Shown here one piece after another: positions 42,480 to 50,795 of a stretch of 64,000 nt of DNA. Position 1 is the first letter of the stretch. Every line of letters starts with the position of its first letter. The position numbers were made by a program, and so were the translations under genes. Source of the DNA: GCA-003244245 sp038276315 (GTDB lineage: Bacteria; Actinomycetota; Actinomycetes; Mycobacteriales; Pseudonocardiaceae); the NCBI GenBank assembly GCA_038276315.1, contig JBBPZY010000151.1, positions 1-64,000 of the forward strand. Direction: 5' to 3'. The notes under the pieces are model-generated. The model was not told where the DNA came from. It did not search any database and saw nothing but the letters and a program-made list of their open reading frames with translations.

Positions 42480-43544
42480 GTGTCGCCGCATCATCAGAAG
42501 CGCGTTGTAGTCAGGCGCGGTGTGGGCAAGCGCAGCGTCTCGGCTGTGATGACCACAGCCATCGTGGTTGCTCTGGTCACTCTGGTGCCCACTCCAGCCA
42601 CGGCCGACCCCGCGGCGCCCGGAGATGCCGCGCAGCAGCTTTCCGAACTGAATCGGCAAGCTGAGGTACTCACAGAAAAGTGGCACTACGCCCGCGACCA
42701 GTTGAACGCCCGCCGCGCCGATCTCGAACGAGCCAGGGCTGATGCCAACGCGGCTGAGGCCGCTGCAGAGCGCGCCAGGGCAGTCCAGGGCCAGTACCGC
42801 GGTCAAGTGGACAGGCTGACCAACGCCTCATTCCAGGGTGCGCGACTCAACCGGCTGTCCGCTTTGCTGGTCAGTGACTCCCCCCAGGATTTCCTGGACC
42901 AGATGTCGGCGCTGGATATGCTGGCGGTGGATAATAAGCAGGCGTTAGACCGGCTCACCGGCGCCGTCGCGCAAACCCAGCATGCAGAGCACTCGACCAG
43001 TGACGCAGCGACGCGGGCAACCCAAGCCGAATACGATGCCGCGCGGCTGGAAGGAGATCTAACCCGTTCTCGCGCCGAGATGGACCGTCAGATTCAGGTT
43101 GTCACGAAGCGCCTCGCGGAGCTGACCCATCAAGAGCGCGCCGTCTACCTCTTCGGCGGCAACATCCATTTCCCAATGAACCTGATCGGCACCGGTACCG
43201 CGGTCCAAGCAGCGCGGATCGCGCTGACCAAGCAAGGCTCGGCGTACGTCTGGGGCGGCGACGGGCCGATTACATTCGATTGCTCGGGACTGGTGACGTG
43301 GGCGTTCGAACAGGCCGGGATGCCCGGGCTGCCGCACTCAGCTGAGGAACAGGCGCGGATGGGTCATAGCGTCGATCGTTCCGATCTCCAGCCGGGCGAT
43401 CTCATCGCTCTATACTCTCCGATCAGCCACATTGGGATCTACGTTGGTGACGGCCTCTATGTGAACGCACCACAAAGCGGTGACGTGGTGAAGGTCGTCC
43501 CAGTGCCGTGGAGGCAAGTCACCGCGATGAGCCGGATCGGCTGA
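42480..43544 (+). CDS. NlpC/P60 family peptidoglycan hydrolase (paralogue 2)
   Basis: A 354-residue secreted hydrolase paralogous to the one at 40842. A signal peptide (SAVMTTAIVVALVTLVPTPATA) is followed by a coiled coil (LSELNRQAEVLTEKWHYARDQL onwards, to about 215) and a C-terminal NlpC/P60 domain with Cys268 (FDCSGLVTWAF) and His317 (ISHIGIYVG). GTG42480 follows a clear GAGGAGAT ribosome site. Shared pieces such as SDSPQ.FLDQMSALDMLA and YVNAPQSGDVVKV.PVPWR show a tandem duplication. This type is Rv2190c-like; one copy in mycobacteria lies between trpD and pimB. Confidence 0.9.
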   Translation: MSPHHQKRVVVRRGVGKRSVSAVMTTAIVVALVTLVPTPATADPAAPGDAAQQLSELNRQAEVLTEKWHYARDQLNARRADLERARADANAAEAAAERARAVQGQYRGQVDRLTNASFQGARLNRLSALLVSDSPQDFLDQMSALDMLAVDNKQALDRLTGAVAQTQHAEHSTSDAATRATQAEYDAARLEGDLTRSRAEMDRQIQVVTKRLAELTHQERAVYLFGGNIHFPMNLIGTGTAVQAARIALTKQGSAYVWGGDGPITFDCSGLVTWAFEQAGMPGLPHSAEEQARMGHSVDRSDLQPGDLIALYSPISHIGIYVGDGLYVNAPQSGDVVKVVPVPWRQVTAMSRIG

Positions 43545-43593
43545 CCGGCACCGGCTGCATGCCGCATGTGACGTCACCGCTACCCTCCGGCTG

Positions 43594-44724
43594 GTGCCAC
43601 GGATCCTGCTGGTGAGCAACGACTTTCCACCCCGGCCCGGTGGGATCCAAGCGTACCTGCATCAACTGGCACTGGCGCTGCCTCCGGGCGAGATCGCCGT
43701 CTACGCACCGGACTGGCCGGACGCGGCGGCTTTCGACGCGCGACTGCCGTTTCCGGTTGTCCGGCATCGCGGACCACTCATGATTCCCACACCTGCGGTA
43801 CTTCGGCGAGCCGCCGGGCTGCTGCGGGAGCTGCACTGCGACACCGCATGGTTCGGCGCAGCAGCCCCGCTGGCCCTACTGGGCCCGGCATTGCGCCGCG
43901 CCGGAGTACGACGAGTGGTGGCTAGCAGTCACGGACACGAGGTGGGCTGGTCGATGGTGCCTCCTGGGCGGATGGCACTACGCCGGATCGGCGCGGATGC
44001 CGACGTGGTCACGGCCGTGAGCCAGTACACCCGTCGCCGGGTTGCTTCGGCGTTCGGACCCCGGGCTGCCCTGGAGATCTTGTCGCCCGGCGTGGACTGC
44101 GCAGCGTTTCACCCGGATCCAGGGGCGCGGGCGGAGATCCGGCGACGCCACCGGCTGGGCGATGCCCCGGTAGTGCTGTGCGTGTCTCGGCTGGTGGCTC
44201 GCAAGGGGCAAGACATGCTGGTGCAAGCACTACCGGCGATCCGGCGCCAGGTACCGGGAACTGTGCTCCTGCTCGTCGGAGACGGACCCCGGCGACCAGC
44301 TTTGCACCGGCTGGCGGAGTCGGGTGGTGTCGCTGACGCCGTGGTTTGCACCGGAGCAGTGTCGTGGGCTGAGTTGCCCGCGTACTACGCCGCCGGCGAC
44401 GTGTTTGCGATGCCCTGCCGGACACGTGGTCACGGGCTGGATGTTGAGGGGTTCGGTCTGGTGTTCCTCGAGGCCTCGGCTACCGGCTTGCCGTTGGTGG
44501 TCGGGGACGCCGGCGGGGCACGGGAGACGGTCCGCGTAGGCGACACCGGCGAACTGGTGAACGGTCGTGAAGTGGCGGCGGTAACGCGGGCCGTAGCGAC
44601 CCTGCTCGCCGATCCCGAGGCGGCGGCGGCGATGGGTCGCCGCGGACGACGCTGGATGCTGCAGAACTGGGACTGGGGTTGCCGCCAGCAGCAGCTGCGG
44701 GAGCTGCTACTGGGCGGCTCGTGA
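43594..44724 (+). CDS. pimB: GDP-mannose-dependent mannosyltransferase PimB (GT4)
   Basis: A 376-residue GT-B glycosyltransferase. N-terminal LVSNDFPPRPGGIQAYLHQLA is the acceptor-side Gly-rich loop. The C-terminal donor domain has VLCVSRLVARKGQDMLVQALP with the phosphate-binding Arg and Lys, VGDGPRRPALHRLA, and the catalytic EX7E-like segment EGFGLVFLEASATGLPLV. In M. tuberculosis Rv2188c (PimB') adds the second mannose to phosphatidylinositol monomannoside in PIM and lipoarabinomannan synthesis, and it lies beside fadD15 as here. The start is GTG43594. Its 3' end overlaps the convergent acyl-CoA synthetase gene by 18 bases. Confidence 0.88.
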   Translation: MPRILLVSNDFPPRPGGIQAYLHQLALALPPGEIAVYAPDWPDAAAFDARLPFPVVRHRGPLMIPTPAVLRRAAGLLRELHCDTAWFGAAAPLALLGPALRRAGVRRVVASSHGHEVGWSMVPPGRMALRRIGADADVVTAVSQYTRRRVASAFGPRAALEILSPGVDCAAFHPDPGARAEIRRRHRLGDAPVVLCVSRLVARKGQDMLVQALPAIRRQVPGTVLLLVGDGPRRPALHRLAESGGVADAVVCTGAVSWAELPAYYAAGDVFAMPCRTRGHGLDVEGFGLVFLEASATGLPLVVGDAGGARETVRVGDTGELVNGREVAAVTRAVATLLADPEAAAAMGRRGRRWMLQNWDWGCRQQQLRELLLGGS

Positions 44725-46533
44725 GTCATAGAGAGCCTCGATCTCGGCGGCGAACTCCTTGGCTACCACCGCACGCTTGATCTTCAGACTCGGGGTGAGC
44801 TGACCGCCGGCCTCGGTGAAGTCACCTGGCAGGATGCGGAACTGGCGGATCGCCTCGGCACGAGAAACACTCTTGTTCGCATCGTCCACCGCGCGTTGCA
44901 CCTCGGCGCGCAGATCTGGATCATCGATCAGGTCTGTGGTCGAGATCCCAGCCGGCTTGCTGTGCTCGACGCACCAGGCCGGGAGCATCTCGGCGTCTAG
45001 GGTGATGAGGGCGGCGATGAAGCGCTGCTTGTCGCCCAGGACCATGCATTGGTTGATCAGTCGATGGGCCCGGATCCGGTCCTCCAACGCTGCCGGGGAG
45101 ACGTTCTTGCCTGCCGCCGTGACGATGATTTCCTTTTTGCGACCGATAATCCGGAGGAAGCCGTCCTCATCGAGCTCCCCGAGGTCGCCAGTGCGGAACC
45201 AGCCGTCGATGAGGGCTTCCTGGGTTACCTGATCGTTGTGCCAATACCGGCGCAGCACACCGGGGCTTTTGATCAGCACCTCACCGTCATGATCAATCTT
45301 GATCGTGACACCGGGCAACGGCTGACCCACAGTGCCGATCTTGCCGTGTTTCTCGGTGTTCACCGTGGCGGGTGCGCTGGTCTCAGTCAGCCCGTAGCCC
45401 TCCAACACCGGCACTCCGACACCGCGGAAAAAATGTCCGAGCCGCTCGCCCAGGGGGGCGCCACCAGAGACGGCTGCAACACACCGGCCGCCGAGCACTG
45501 CCCGCAGTTTGGAGTAGACCAGTTGGTCGAATAAGGCGTGCTTGGCGCGCAAGGCCAGCCCAGCTCCGCCGGCTTCCAGGGCCCGGCTCCATTCAACGGC
45601 GGTGGCAGCGGCGATGTCGAAGATGCGACCCTTGCCGTCGGCATGTGCTTTCTGCCTGGCCGAGTTGTAGACCTTTTCGAAGACTCGAGGCACGGCCAGT
45701 ACAAACGTGGGCCGGAAATCAGCCAACTCGGCGACCAGGTTCTTCACATCCGGGGTGTGGCCGAGGGTGATGCGGGCGTATACACAGCAGCACTGGATGA
45801 TCCGGGCGAACACGTGCGCCAGCGGCAGGAACAGCAGCAGGGAGTTCGCCGGTTGCATCAGGCTGGTGAACTCCGATACCGCGGACCGGGTCACGGCGAG
45901 CAGGTTGCGGTGGGTGATTTCGCAGCCCTTCGGTCGGCCCGTGGTCCCTGAGGTGTAGATCAGCGTCGCCAAGTCTTCGGCGCCCACCGTGGTGGCGCGT
46001 TCGCGCACAGCGCTATCACTGACGTCGGCACCCAGCGCGGTGAGCTGGTCGATCGCGGCAGCCGGCTTGCCGCTGCCCGTCGTCGGGTCGATCTGCCACA
46101 CTAGAGCCGGCTCGCCCAACCGATCAAACAAACCCTGGACCATCTCGCGGTGAGCGGGGCTTTCGACCACGACCGCCTTGGCGCCCGAATCGGAAAGGAT
46201 CCACTCCACCTGCTCGGCGGAGGATGTCTCATAAACCGGCACCGTGGATCCGCCAGCGGCCCAGATCGCGTAGTCGAGCAGCGTCCATTCGTAGCGGGTC
46301 CTGGACATCAATGCGATGCGATCGCCGCGCTCGATACCTGCTGCGATGAGGCCCTTGGCCACCGCGACCACCTGGTCGGCGAATTCTTTCGCGGTAATGT
46401 CTATCCACCCGCCGTCGACCCGGCGGCGGAAGCTGGCGCTGCCCGCGAAGCGCTCGGCATTGGCCCACACAACATCGGTGAGGTTCTCGCCGTCCTCCAC
46501 CGTCGTGGTGGCGGGAACCGTGAACTCCCGCAC
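44707..46533 (-). CDS. fadD15: Long-chain fatty acid-CoA ligase (FadD15-like)
   Basis: A 608-residue AMP-forming acyl-CoA synthetase. The phosphate-binding loop YTSGTTGRPKGCEITHRN, the adenine site EGYGLTETSAPATVN, the RTGDLGELDEDGFLRIIGRKKEIIVTAAGKNVSP hinge region and the C-terminal catalytic Lys region (LTPSLKIKRAVV) are all present. This is the long-chain, FadD15/AcsL-type subgroup with the N-terminal FRRRVDGGWIDITAKEFADQV. The start GTG46533 (VREFTVPATTTVED) follows GGAGGT closely; the longer frame to 46575 is less likely. It is convergent with pimB. Confidence 0.9.
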   Translation of the reverse strand: MREFTVPATTTVEDGENLTDVVWANAERFAGSASFRRRVDGGWIDITAKEFADQVVAVAKGLIAAGIERGDRIALMSRTRYEWTLLDYAIWAAGGSTVPVYETSSAEQVEWILSDSGAKAVVVESPAHREMVQGLFDRLGEPALVWQIDPTTGSGKPAAAIDQLTALGADVSDSAVRERATTVGAEDLATLIYTSGTTGRPKGCEITHRNLLAVTRSAVSEFTSLMQPANSLLLFLPLAHVFARIIQCCCVYARITLGHTPDVKNLVAELADFRPTFVLAVPRVFEKVYNSARQKAHADGKGRIFDIAAATAVEWSRALEAGGAGLALRAKHALFDQLVYSKLRAVLGGRCVAAVSGGAPLGERLGHFFRGVGVPVLEGYGLTETSAPATVNTEKHGKIGTVGQPLPGVTIKIDHDGEVLIKSPGVLRRYWHNDQVTQEALIDGWFRTGDLGELDEDGFLRIIGRKKEIIVTAAGKNVSPAALEDRIRAHRLINQCMVLGDKQRFIAALITLDAEMLPAWCVEHSKPAGISTTDLIDDPDLRAEVQRAVDDANKSVSRAEAIRQFRILPGDFTEAGGQLTPSLKIKRAVVAKEFAAEIEALYDSRAAQ

Positions 46534-46615
46534 GGGTACCTCCGAAGCTCGGCTTTCTCCAGTACTACTCGGCAACGTATCGCGCCCGTACCAGCGCCGG
46601 GTAGCCTGCCTGATC

Positions 46616-47404
46616 GTGCGGGTCCACGTGGTGTCCGACGTGCACGGTAACGTGGACGCCCTGGCCAGGGCGGGCGCTGGCGCTGATGCGCTGCTGGTGC
46701 TCGGGGATCTGATCGACTTCGTGAACTACCACGACCACTCCGCTGGCATTCTGGGTTCGGTGTTCGGGCCTGCTGCGGTAAGCCGGTTCGCGGAACTGCG
46801 CTCTGGTGGGGCACCGGGCGAGGCGTACGCGTTCGTGCGGCAGCTGTGGAGCCAGGTGCCAGATTCCCGCGATGTCGTCCGTGAGGCCATCGTCGAGCAG
46901 TATGAGCGGCTGTTCGCGGTACTGCCCAGCCCGGCGTACGTCACTCCCGGCAATGTGGACCTGCCCGAGCTGTGGCCGCGGTTCGCGCGCTCGGGAGTAC
47001 ACCTGCTCGACGGGCAGACCGTCGAGATCGGCGGTCTACGCTGCGGTTTCGTGGGCGGAGCCCTATTACCGGACGGAGTCGCCCCGCGGCGCGACCCGGT
47101 CTTTCGCTCTTACCTGCGTACTCCGCAGCAGTACGCAGGGGCGGTCTCTGCCCTCGGGCGCGTGGACATGCTATGCAGCCACATTCCACCCGCGGTTCCT
47201 GAGCTGCTCTACGACGTGCAGGCCCGACGGCCCGAGCTCGGCTCCGAGCAGTTGCTGATGGTGATCTATCGGGATCGGCCGCGTATCGCGGTGTTCGGGC
47301 ACGTGCATCAGCCGCTGGCCCGGCGGGTCCGGGTGGGCCGGACCGAATGCGTCAATGTGGGGCATTTCCAGCGGACGGGAGCGCCGTACGTGTTGCGATG
47401 GTGA
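46616..47404 (+). CDS. Metallophosphoesterase
   Basis: A 262-residue calcineurin-type phosphoesterase. It starts VRVHVVSDVHGNVDAL (metal-binding Asp and His), followed by LLVLGDLIDFVNYH, TPGNVDLPELW (Asn and Asp of the GNxD motif), SHIPPAVPEL and FGHVHQPLARR (GHxH), so the dinuclear metal site looks complete. GTG46616 is chosen because the phosphoesterase core begins there; the longer frame overlaps the divergent fadD15 start. The substrate is unknown. It precedes the SRPBCC protein by 38 bases, probably as an operon. Confidence 0.85.
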   Translation: MRVHVVSDVHGNVDALARAGAGADALLVLGDLIDFVNYHDHSAGILGSVFGPAAVSRFAELRSGGAPGEAYAFVRQLWSQVPDSRDVVREAIVEQYERLFAVLPSPAYVTPGNVDLPELWPRFARSGVHLLDGQTVEIGGLRCGFVGGALLPDGVAPRRDPVFRSYLRTPQQYAGAVSALGRVDMLCSHIPPAVPELLYDVQARRPELGSEQLLMVIYRDRPRIAVFGHVHQPLARRVRVGRTECVNVGHFQRTGAPYVLRW

Positions 47405-47442
47405 CCCCTGCCGGTGGCGACGTGCCGGGTAGCCTGCGCGGC

Positions 47443-47877
47443 ATGCCCGACCAGTCAACCCAGTCCATCATCATCAACGCCGAGCCTCAGGCGATCATGG
47501 ACGTGATTGCCGATTTCTCCGCCTACCCGCAATGGGCGTTGGCAGTGAAGAAGGCCGAGGTGGTGATCCCCGGCGGCGATGACCGCGCGGAGCGGGTCCG
47601 ATTCTCGCTGGACGCCGGTCTGATCAAAGACGAATACGTGCTTGATTACGTCTGGTCTTTGGACGGGCTGACGGTCGCCTGGGAACTGGTCGAGGGACAG
47701 CTGCAGAAGGCGCAGCACGGCTCCTACGTGCTGGAGCCCGCCGGCGCGGCGACCAACGTGACCTATAGCCTCACGGTCGACCTCGCGATTCCCATGATCG
47801 GAATGATCAAGCGAAAGGCCGAGAAGGTCATCATGGACACCGCATTGAAGGAGCTTAAGCGCCGGGTAGAGGCTTGA
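47443..47877 (+). CDS. SRPBCC (polyketide cyclase/START-like) family protein
   Basis: A 144-residue single-domain protein. MPDQSTQSIIINAEPQAIMDVIADFSAYPQWALAVKKAEV is the typical first strand and helix, and the domain ends with PMIGMIKRKAEKVIMDTALKELKRRVE, the long C-terminal helix that closes the hydrophobic cavity. It matches Rv2185c, a conserved lipid-binding-like protein. No catalytic residues can be named, so the ligand is unknown. ATG47443 starts the domain. It lies downstream of the metallophosphoesterase gene. Confidence 0.87.
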   Translation: MPDQSTQSIIINAEPQAIMDVIADFSAYPQWALAVKKAEVVIPGGDDRAERVRFSLDAGLIKDEYVLDYVWSLDGLTVAWELVEGQLQKAQHGSYVLEPAGAATNVTYSLTVDLAIPMIGMIKRKAEKVIMDTALKELKRRVEA

Positions 47878-47895
47878 ATTCCCGTGTGCTGAGGG

Positions 47896-48195
47896 CTAAA
47901 GCTGCGCTCCGTCGTCGGGTCCTTCCGGTGCCGCGTCGGACCGCAGCCCTATCACCAGCCAGCCGATCCCGGCGGTGACAGCGAGCAGCCCCAGCGGTGT
48001 TGCCACCCGCTCACCGAGATCCAGCAGATCCGGTAACGCCAGCAACAACAGGCCAACGATGAGCATGAGCACGCCGCCTACCGTTCGGGCGCGCGGTATT
48101 AGCAGTGGTGCTGGCTCTGGCGGCTCGAAATGGTCCTCATGGGCGTCGCTCGCTGGCCAGCGTGGTTCCTCCGGCTCGGTGAAGGGCAACTCCAA
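47896..48195 (-). CDS. Small two-helix membrane protein
   Basis: A 99-residue protein. An acidic, Pro-rich cytosolic start (PFTEPEEPRWPASDAHEDHFEPPEPAP) leads to two hydrophobic helices, TVGGVLMLIVGLLLLALPDLL and ATPLGLLAVTAGIGWLVIGLR, and an acidic tail. The layout fits the Rv2183c-like conserved membrane proteins that lie in this neighbourhood in mycobacteria, but no function is known. It is convergent with the SRPBCC gene (18-base gap) and divergent from the acyltransferase. Confidence 0.72.
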   Translation of the reverse strand: MELPFTEPEEPRWPASDAHEDHFEPPEPAPLLIPRARTVGGVLMLIVGLLLLALPDLLDLGERVATPLGLLAVTAGIGWLVIGLRSDAAPEGPDDGAQL

Positions 48196-48386
48196 GACAC
48201 CACTCTCCGTGCTCGGTCGGGTCGCTGCGGGGCTGACGGTACCGGGTCCGGCGCCACCGAAGGCGGTATCGAACCCGCGCGCTGGCGAGCTGCGTACGCC
48301 AGGGTGGAGCGCGGCCGTTGTGCCCTGGATACCTTGCTCCGTACGCTGGTTGACAACGCGGCGCGCGAGGGTAAGGGAAGGATTGG

Positions 48387-49100
48387 TTGTCGGTGTTCTA
48401 CTGGCTGCTCAAACACTTGCTGCTCGGCCCGTTGATGCGGTTGACCTGCCACCCGAAGGTCCAGGGCGCCGAGCATATCCCCGATCGCGGTGGCGCCATT
48501 CTGGCCAGCAATCACCTCGCAGTCGCCGACTCCTTCTTCCTGCCTCTGATGATCCGTCGCCGGCTGACGTTCTTGGCCAAGCGGGAGTACTTCACCACGC
48601 CTGGGGTGCGAGGATGGCTCAAGCGGCAGTTCTTCAACGCGGCCGGTCAGGTTCCCATCGACCGCTCCAGCGCGTCGGCCGCGCAGGCGGCGCTGGACAC
48701 CGGAGTGCGGTTGTTGGGTCACGGCAAGCTGCTCGGCATCTATCCAGAAGGAACTCGTTCTCCGGACGGCCGGTTGTACAAGGGCAAGACCGGCGTCGCG
48801 CGGATGGCGCTGGAGGCCGGCGTCCCGGTGATTCCGGTCGTGATGGTCGGCACGGACAAAGTCAGCCCCATCGGCAAAAAAATGTGGCGGCCGCATCGTG
48901 TTGAAATACGTTTCGGTGCGCCGTTGGACTTCTCCCGCTACGCGGGCCTGGCGGGTGACCGGTTCATCGAGCGATCCATGGTCGACGAGATCATGTATTC
49001 CTTGATGGAGCTGTCCGGACAGGAATACGTCGATAGATACGCGACTTCGGTCAAGGATCGAGAGCCGCCTCCGTCGCAGGACGTCCTTAGGGCGTCCTGA
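48387..49100 (+). CDS. 1-acyl-sn-glycerol-3-phosphate acyltransferase family protein (PlsC-like)
   Basis: A 237-residue membrane-associated acyltransferase. Motif I is NHLAVADS (His43 and Asp48 catalytic), motif II is FLAKREYFTTPG, and motif III is IYPEGTRSPDG with EGTR at 121-124, followed by GVPVIPVVMVGT (motif IV). It should acylate lysophosphatidic acid or a related glycerolipid. M. tuberculosis Rv2182c is the equivalent. The start is TTG48387, with GGGAAGG upstream; GTG48393 is an alternative. It precedes the RNase AS gene by 38 bases. Confidence 0.9.
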   Translation: MSVFYWLLKHLLLGPLMRLTCHPKVQGAEHIPDRGGAILASNHLAVADSFFLPLMIRRRLTFLAKREYFTTPGVRGWLKRQFFNAAGQVPIDRSSASAAQAALDTGVRLLGHGKLLGIYPEGTRSPDGRLYKGKTGVARMALEAGVPVIPVVMVGTDKVSPIGKKMWRPHRVEIRFGAPLDFSRYAGLAGDRFIERSMVDEIMYSLMELSGQEYVDRYATSVKDREPPPSQDVLRAS

Positions 49101-49138
49101 TCGATGGTGTTCGCCGGCGTTGCGTAGGCTGACCGGCC

Positions 49139-49642
49139 GTGCGGTTCTTCTACGACTGCGAGTTCATCGAGGATGGCGTCACCATCGAGCTGATCTCCAT
49201 CGGAGTGGTGGACGAGCAGGGTCGGGAGTATTACGCGGTATCCACCGAGTTCGATCCACAGCGGGCCGGCGACTGGGTGCGAGCACACGTTTTGCCGAAG
49301 CTGCCGTCGCCGGCCGACCAGGCATGGCGCGGGCGGACGGCTATCCGGGACACGTTGCTCGAGTATCTCACCTCCTCGGGCGAGCGGGTGGAGCTGTGGG
49401 CGTGGTTCGCCGCCTATGACCACGTCGCTCTCGCCCAACTGTGGGGCCCGATGCCAGCGTTGCCGCGGACGCTACCTCGGTTTACGCGGGACCTGCGCCA
49501 GCGCTGGGAGGACGCCGGCAAGCCGGCGTTGCCCCCGCCGCCCTGTGACGCCCACGACGCGGTGGCCGATGCCCGCTACAACCTCGTCCGATGGCGGGTG
49601 ATCGAGCAGCACCGGCTGGCGCAGCGAAACCGTCCACGTTGA
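49139..49642 (+). CDS. Polyadenylate-specific 3'-5' exoribonuclease (RNase AS)
   Basis: A 167-residue DEDDh exonuclease, the same length as M. tuberculosis Rv2179c, which degrades adenylated RNA 3' ends. The active-site residues are in place: Asp6 and Glu8 in FFYDCEFIED, Asp94 in WFAAYDHVAL, His139 and Asp144 in CDAHDAVADARYN. The start is GTG49139. It lies upstream of pfkA and aroG on the same strand, close to aroG as in M. tuberculosis, where Rv2179c neighbours aroG. Confidence 0.92.
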   Translation: MRFFYDCEFIEDGVTIELISIGVVDEQGREYYAVSTEFDPQRAGDWVRAHVLPKLPSPADQAWRGRTAIRDTLLEYLTSSGERVELWAWFAAYDHVALAQLWGPMPALPRTLPRFTRDLRQRWEDAGKPALPPPPCDAHDAVADARYNLVRWRVIEQHRLAQRNRPR

Positions 49643-49724
49643 CCTGGCGCTTTGCCGCATCGATCCTTCTCATGCCAGGCTCTCGCCCGTCAATCCAGTA
49701 TACGGAGCGGGAAGGCGAATCGAC

Positions 49725-50747
49725 ATGCGCATCGGCGTGCTCACCGGGGGCGGTGACTGCCCCGGGCTCAATGCGGTGATCCGGGCGGTGGTCCGCAAGG
49801 GCATCGAGGTCTACGGGCACGAGATCATCGGGTTCCGGGACGGCTGGCGTGGTCCGATGGAAGGTCTGGTCCAACCGCTCGGTCTGGCTGACGTGGAGCA
49901 CATCCTTCCTCTCGGCGGCACCATCCTGCGGACCTCGCGCACCAACCCGTACCGCAACGGCGGCGCCGAGCAAGTCAAGCAGACCCTCGCCGAGCACGGC
50001 GTGGACGCGCTGATTGCGATCGGCGGCGAAGACACCCTCGGGGTGGCCAGCCGGCTCAGTGATGACGGGATTGTTGTGGTGGGGGTACCCAAGACGATCG
50101 ACAACGACCTCAGTGCCACCGACTACACGTTCGGCTTCGACACCGCCGTCCACATCGCCACCGAGGCGATCGACCGGCTGCGCACCACTGCCGAATCGCA
50201 CCACCGGGCGGCGGTTGTCGAGGTGATGGGCCGCAGCGCGGGCTGGATTGCCCTGCATTCCGGGATGGCCGGCGGGGCGAATGTCATCCTGATGCCGGAA
50301 CGGCCGTTCTCCGTGGACCGGGTGTGCAAGTGGGTCGTCCGATGCCTCGAGAGGGAAGACGCCGCAATCGTCGTGGTTGCCGAAGGTGCCCTACCGGAGG
50401 GCGGCGCGGAGCTGCTCGCCACCGCGGAGGTCGACGCCTTCGGCCACAAGCGCCTCGGTGGCGTCGGCATCTGGTTGGCCGACGAGATCGCCCAACGCAC
50501 CGGCGCCGAGTCCCGCGCTGTGGTTCTGGGACACATTCAGCGCGGCGGCACGCCTACTGCCTACGACCGGGTGCTAGCCACCCGGTTCGGGGTACACGCA
50601 GTCGACGCGGTGCACGAGGGCGACGGTGGCGTGATGGTTGCGTTGCGCGGCACCGACATCATCCGGGTGAAGCTGGCCGAGGCCACGGCAATAGTCAAGA
50701 CAGTGCCACCGGAGCGGCATGCGGAGGCCGAGGTTTTCTTCGGCTGA
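49725..50747 (+). CDS. pfkA: 6-phosphofructokinase, PPi-type signature
   Basis: A 340-residue phosphofructokinase that phosphorylates fructose-6-phosphate. It begins MRIGVLTGGGDCPGLNAVIRA, and the catalytic segment is PKTIDNDLSATDYTFGFDTA. Two positions that decide the phosphoryl donor both point to pyrophosphate: the loop reads GGEDT at 100-104 (Asp103 where ATP enzymes have Gly), and Lys123 precedes TIDND. The PPi enzyme of Amycolatopsis methanolica has this pattern as recalled, while Streptomyces ATP enzymes read GGEGT. So the enzyme is probably reversible and PPi-dependent. GGAAGG lies before ATG49725. Confidence 0.92.
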   Translation: MRIGVLTGGGDCPGLNAVIRAVVRKGIEVYGHEIIGFRDGWRGPMEGLVQPLGLADVEHILPLGGTILRTSRTNPYRNGGAEQVKQTLAEHGVDALIAIGGEDTLGVASRLSDDGIVVVGVPKTIDNDLSATDYTFGFDTAVHIATEAIDRLRTTAESHHRAAVVEVMGRSAGWIALHSGMAGGANVILMPERPFSVDRVCKWVVRCLEREDAAIVVVAEGALPEGGAELLATAEVDAFGHKRLGGVGIWLADEIAQRTGAESRAVVLGHIQRGGTPTAYDRVLATRFGVHAVDAVHEGDGGVMVALRGTDIIRVKLAEATAIVKTVPPERHAEAEVFFG

Positions 50748-50795
50748 CCGGCCCGCCGCAGCGGTCCGGAGAATCACCGCTTACGCTCAACCACC

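Noticed and set aside
47975..48904. A 309-codon plus-strand frame upstream of and overlapping the acyltransferase gene
   Set aside because: The acyltransferase motifs lie in another frame; this one becomes Arg/Gly-rich and is unconserved.
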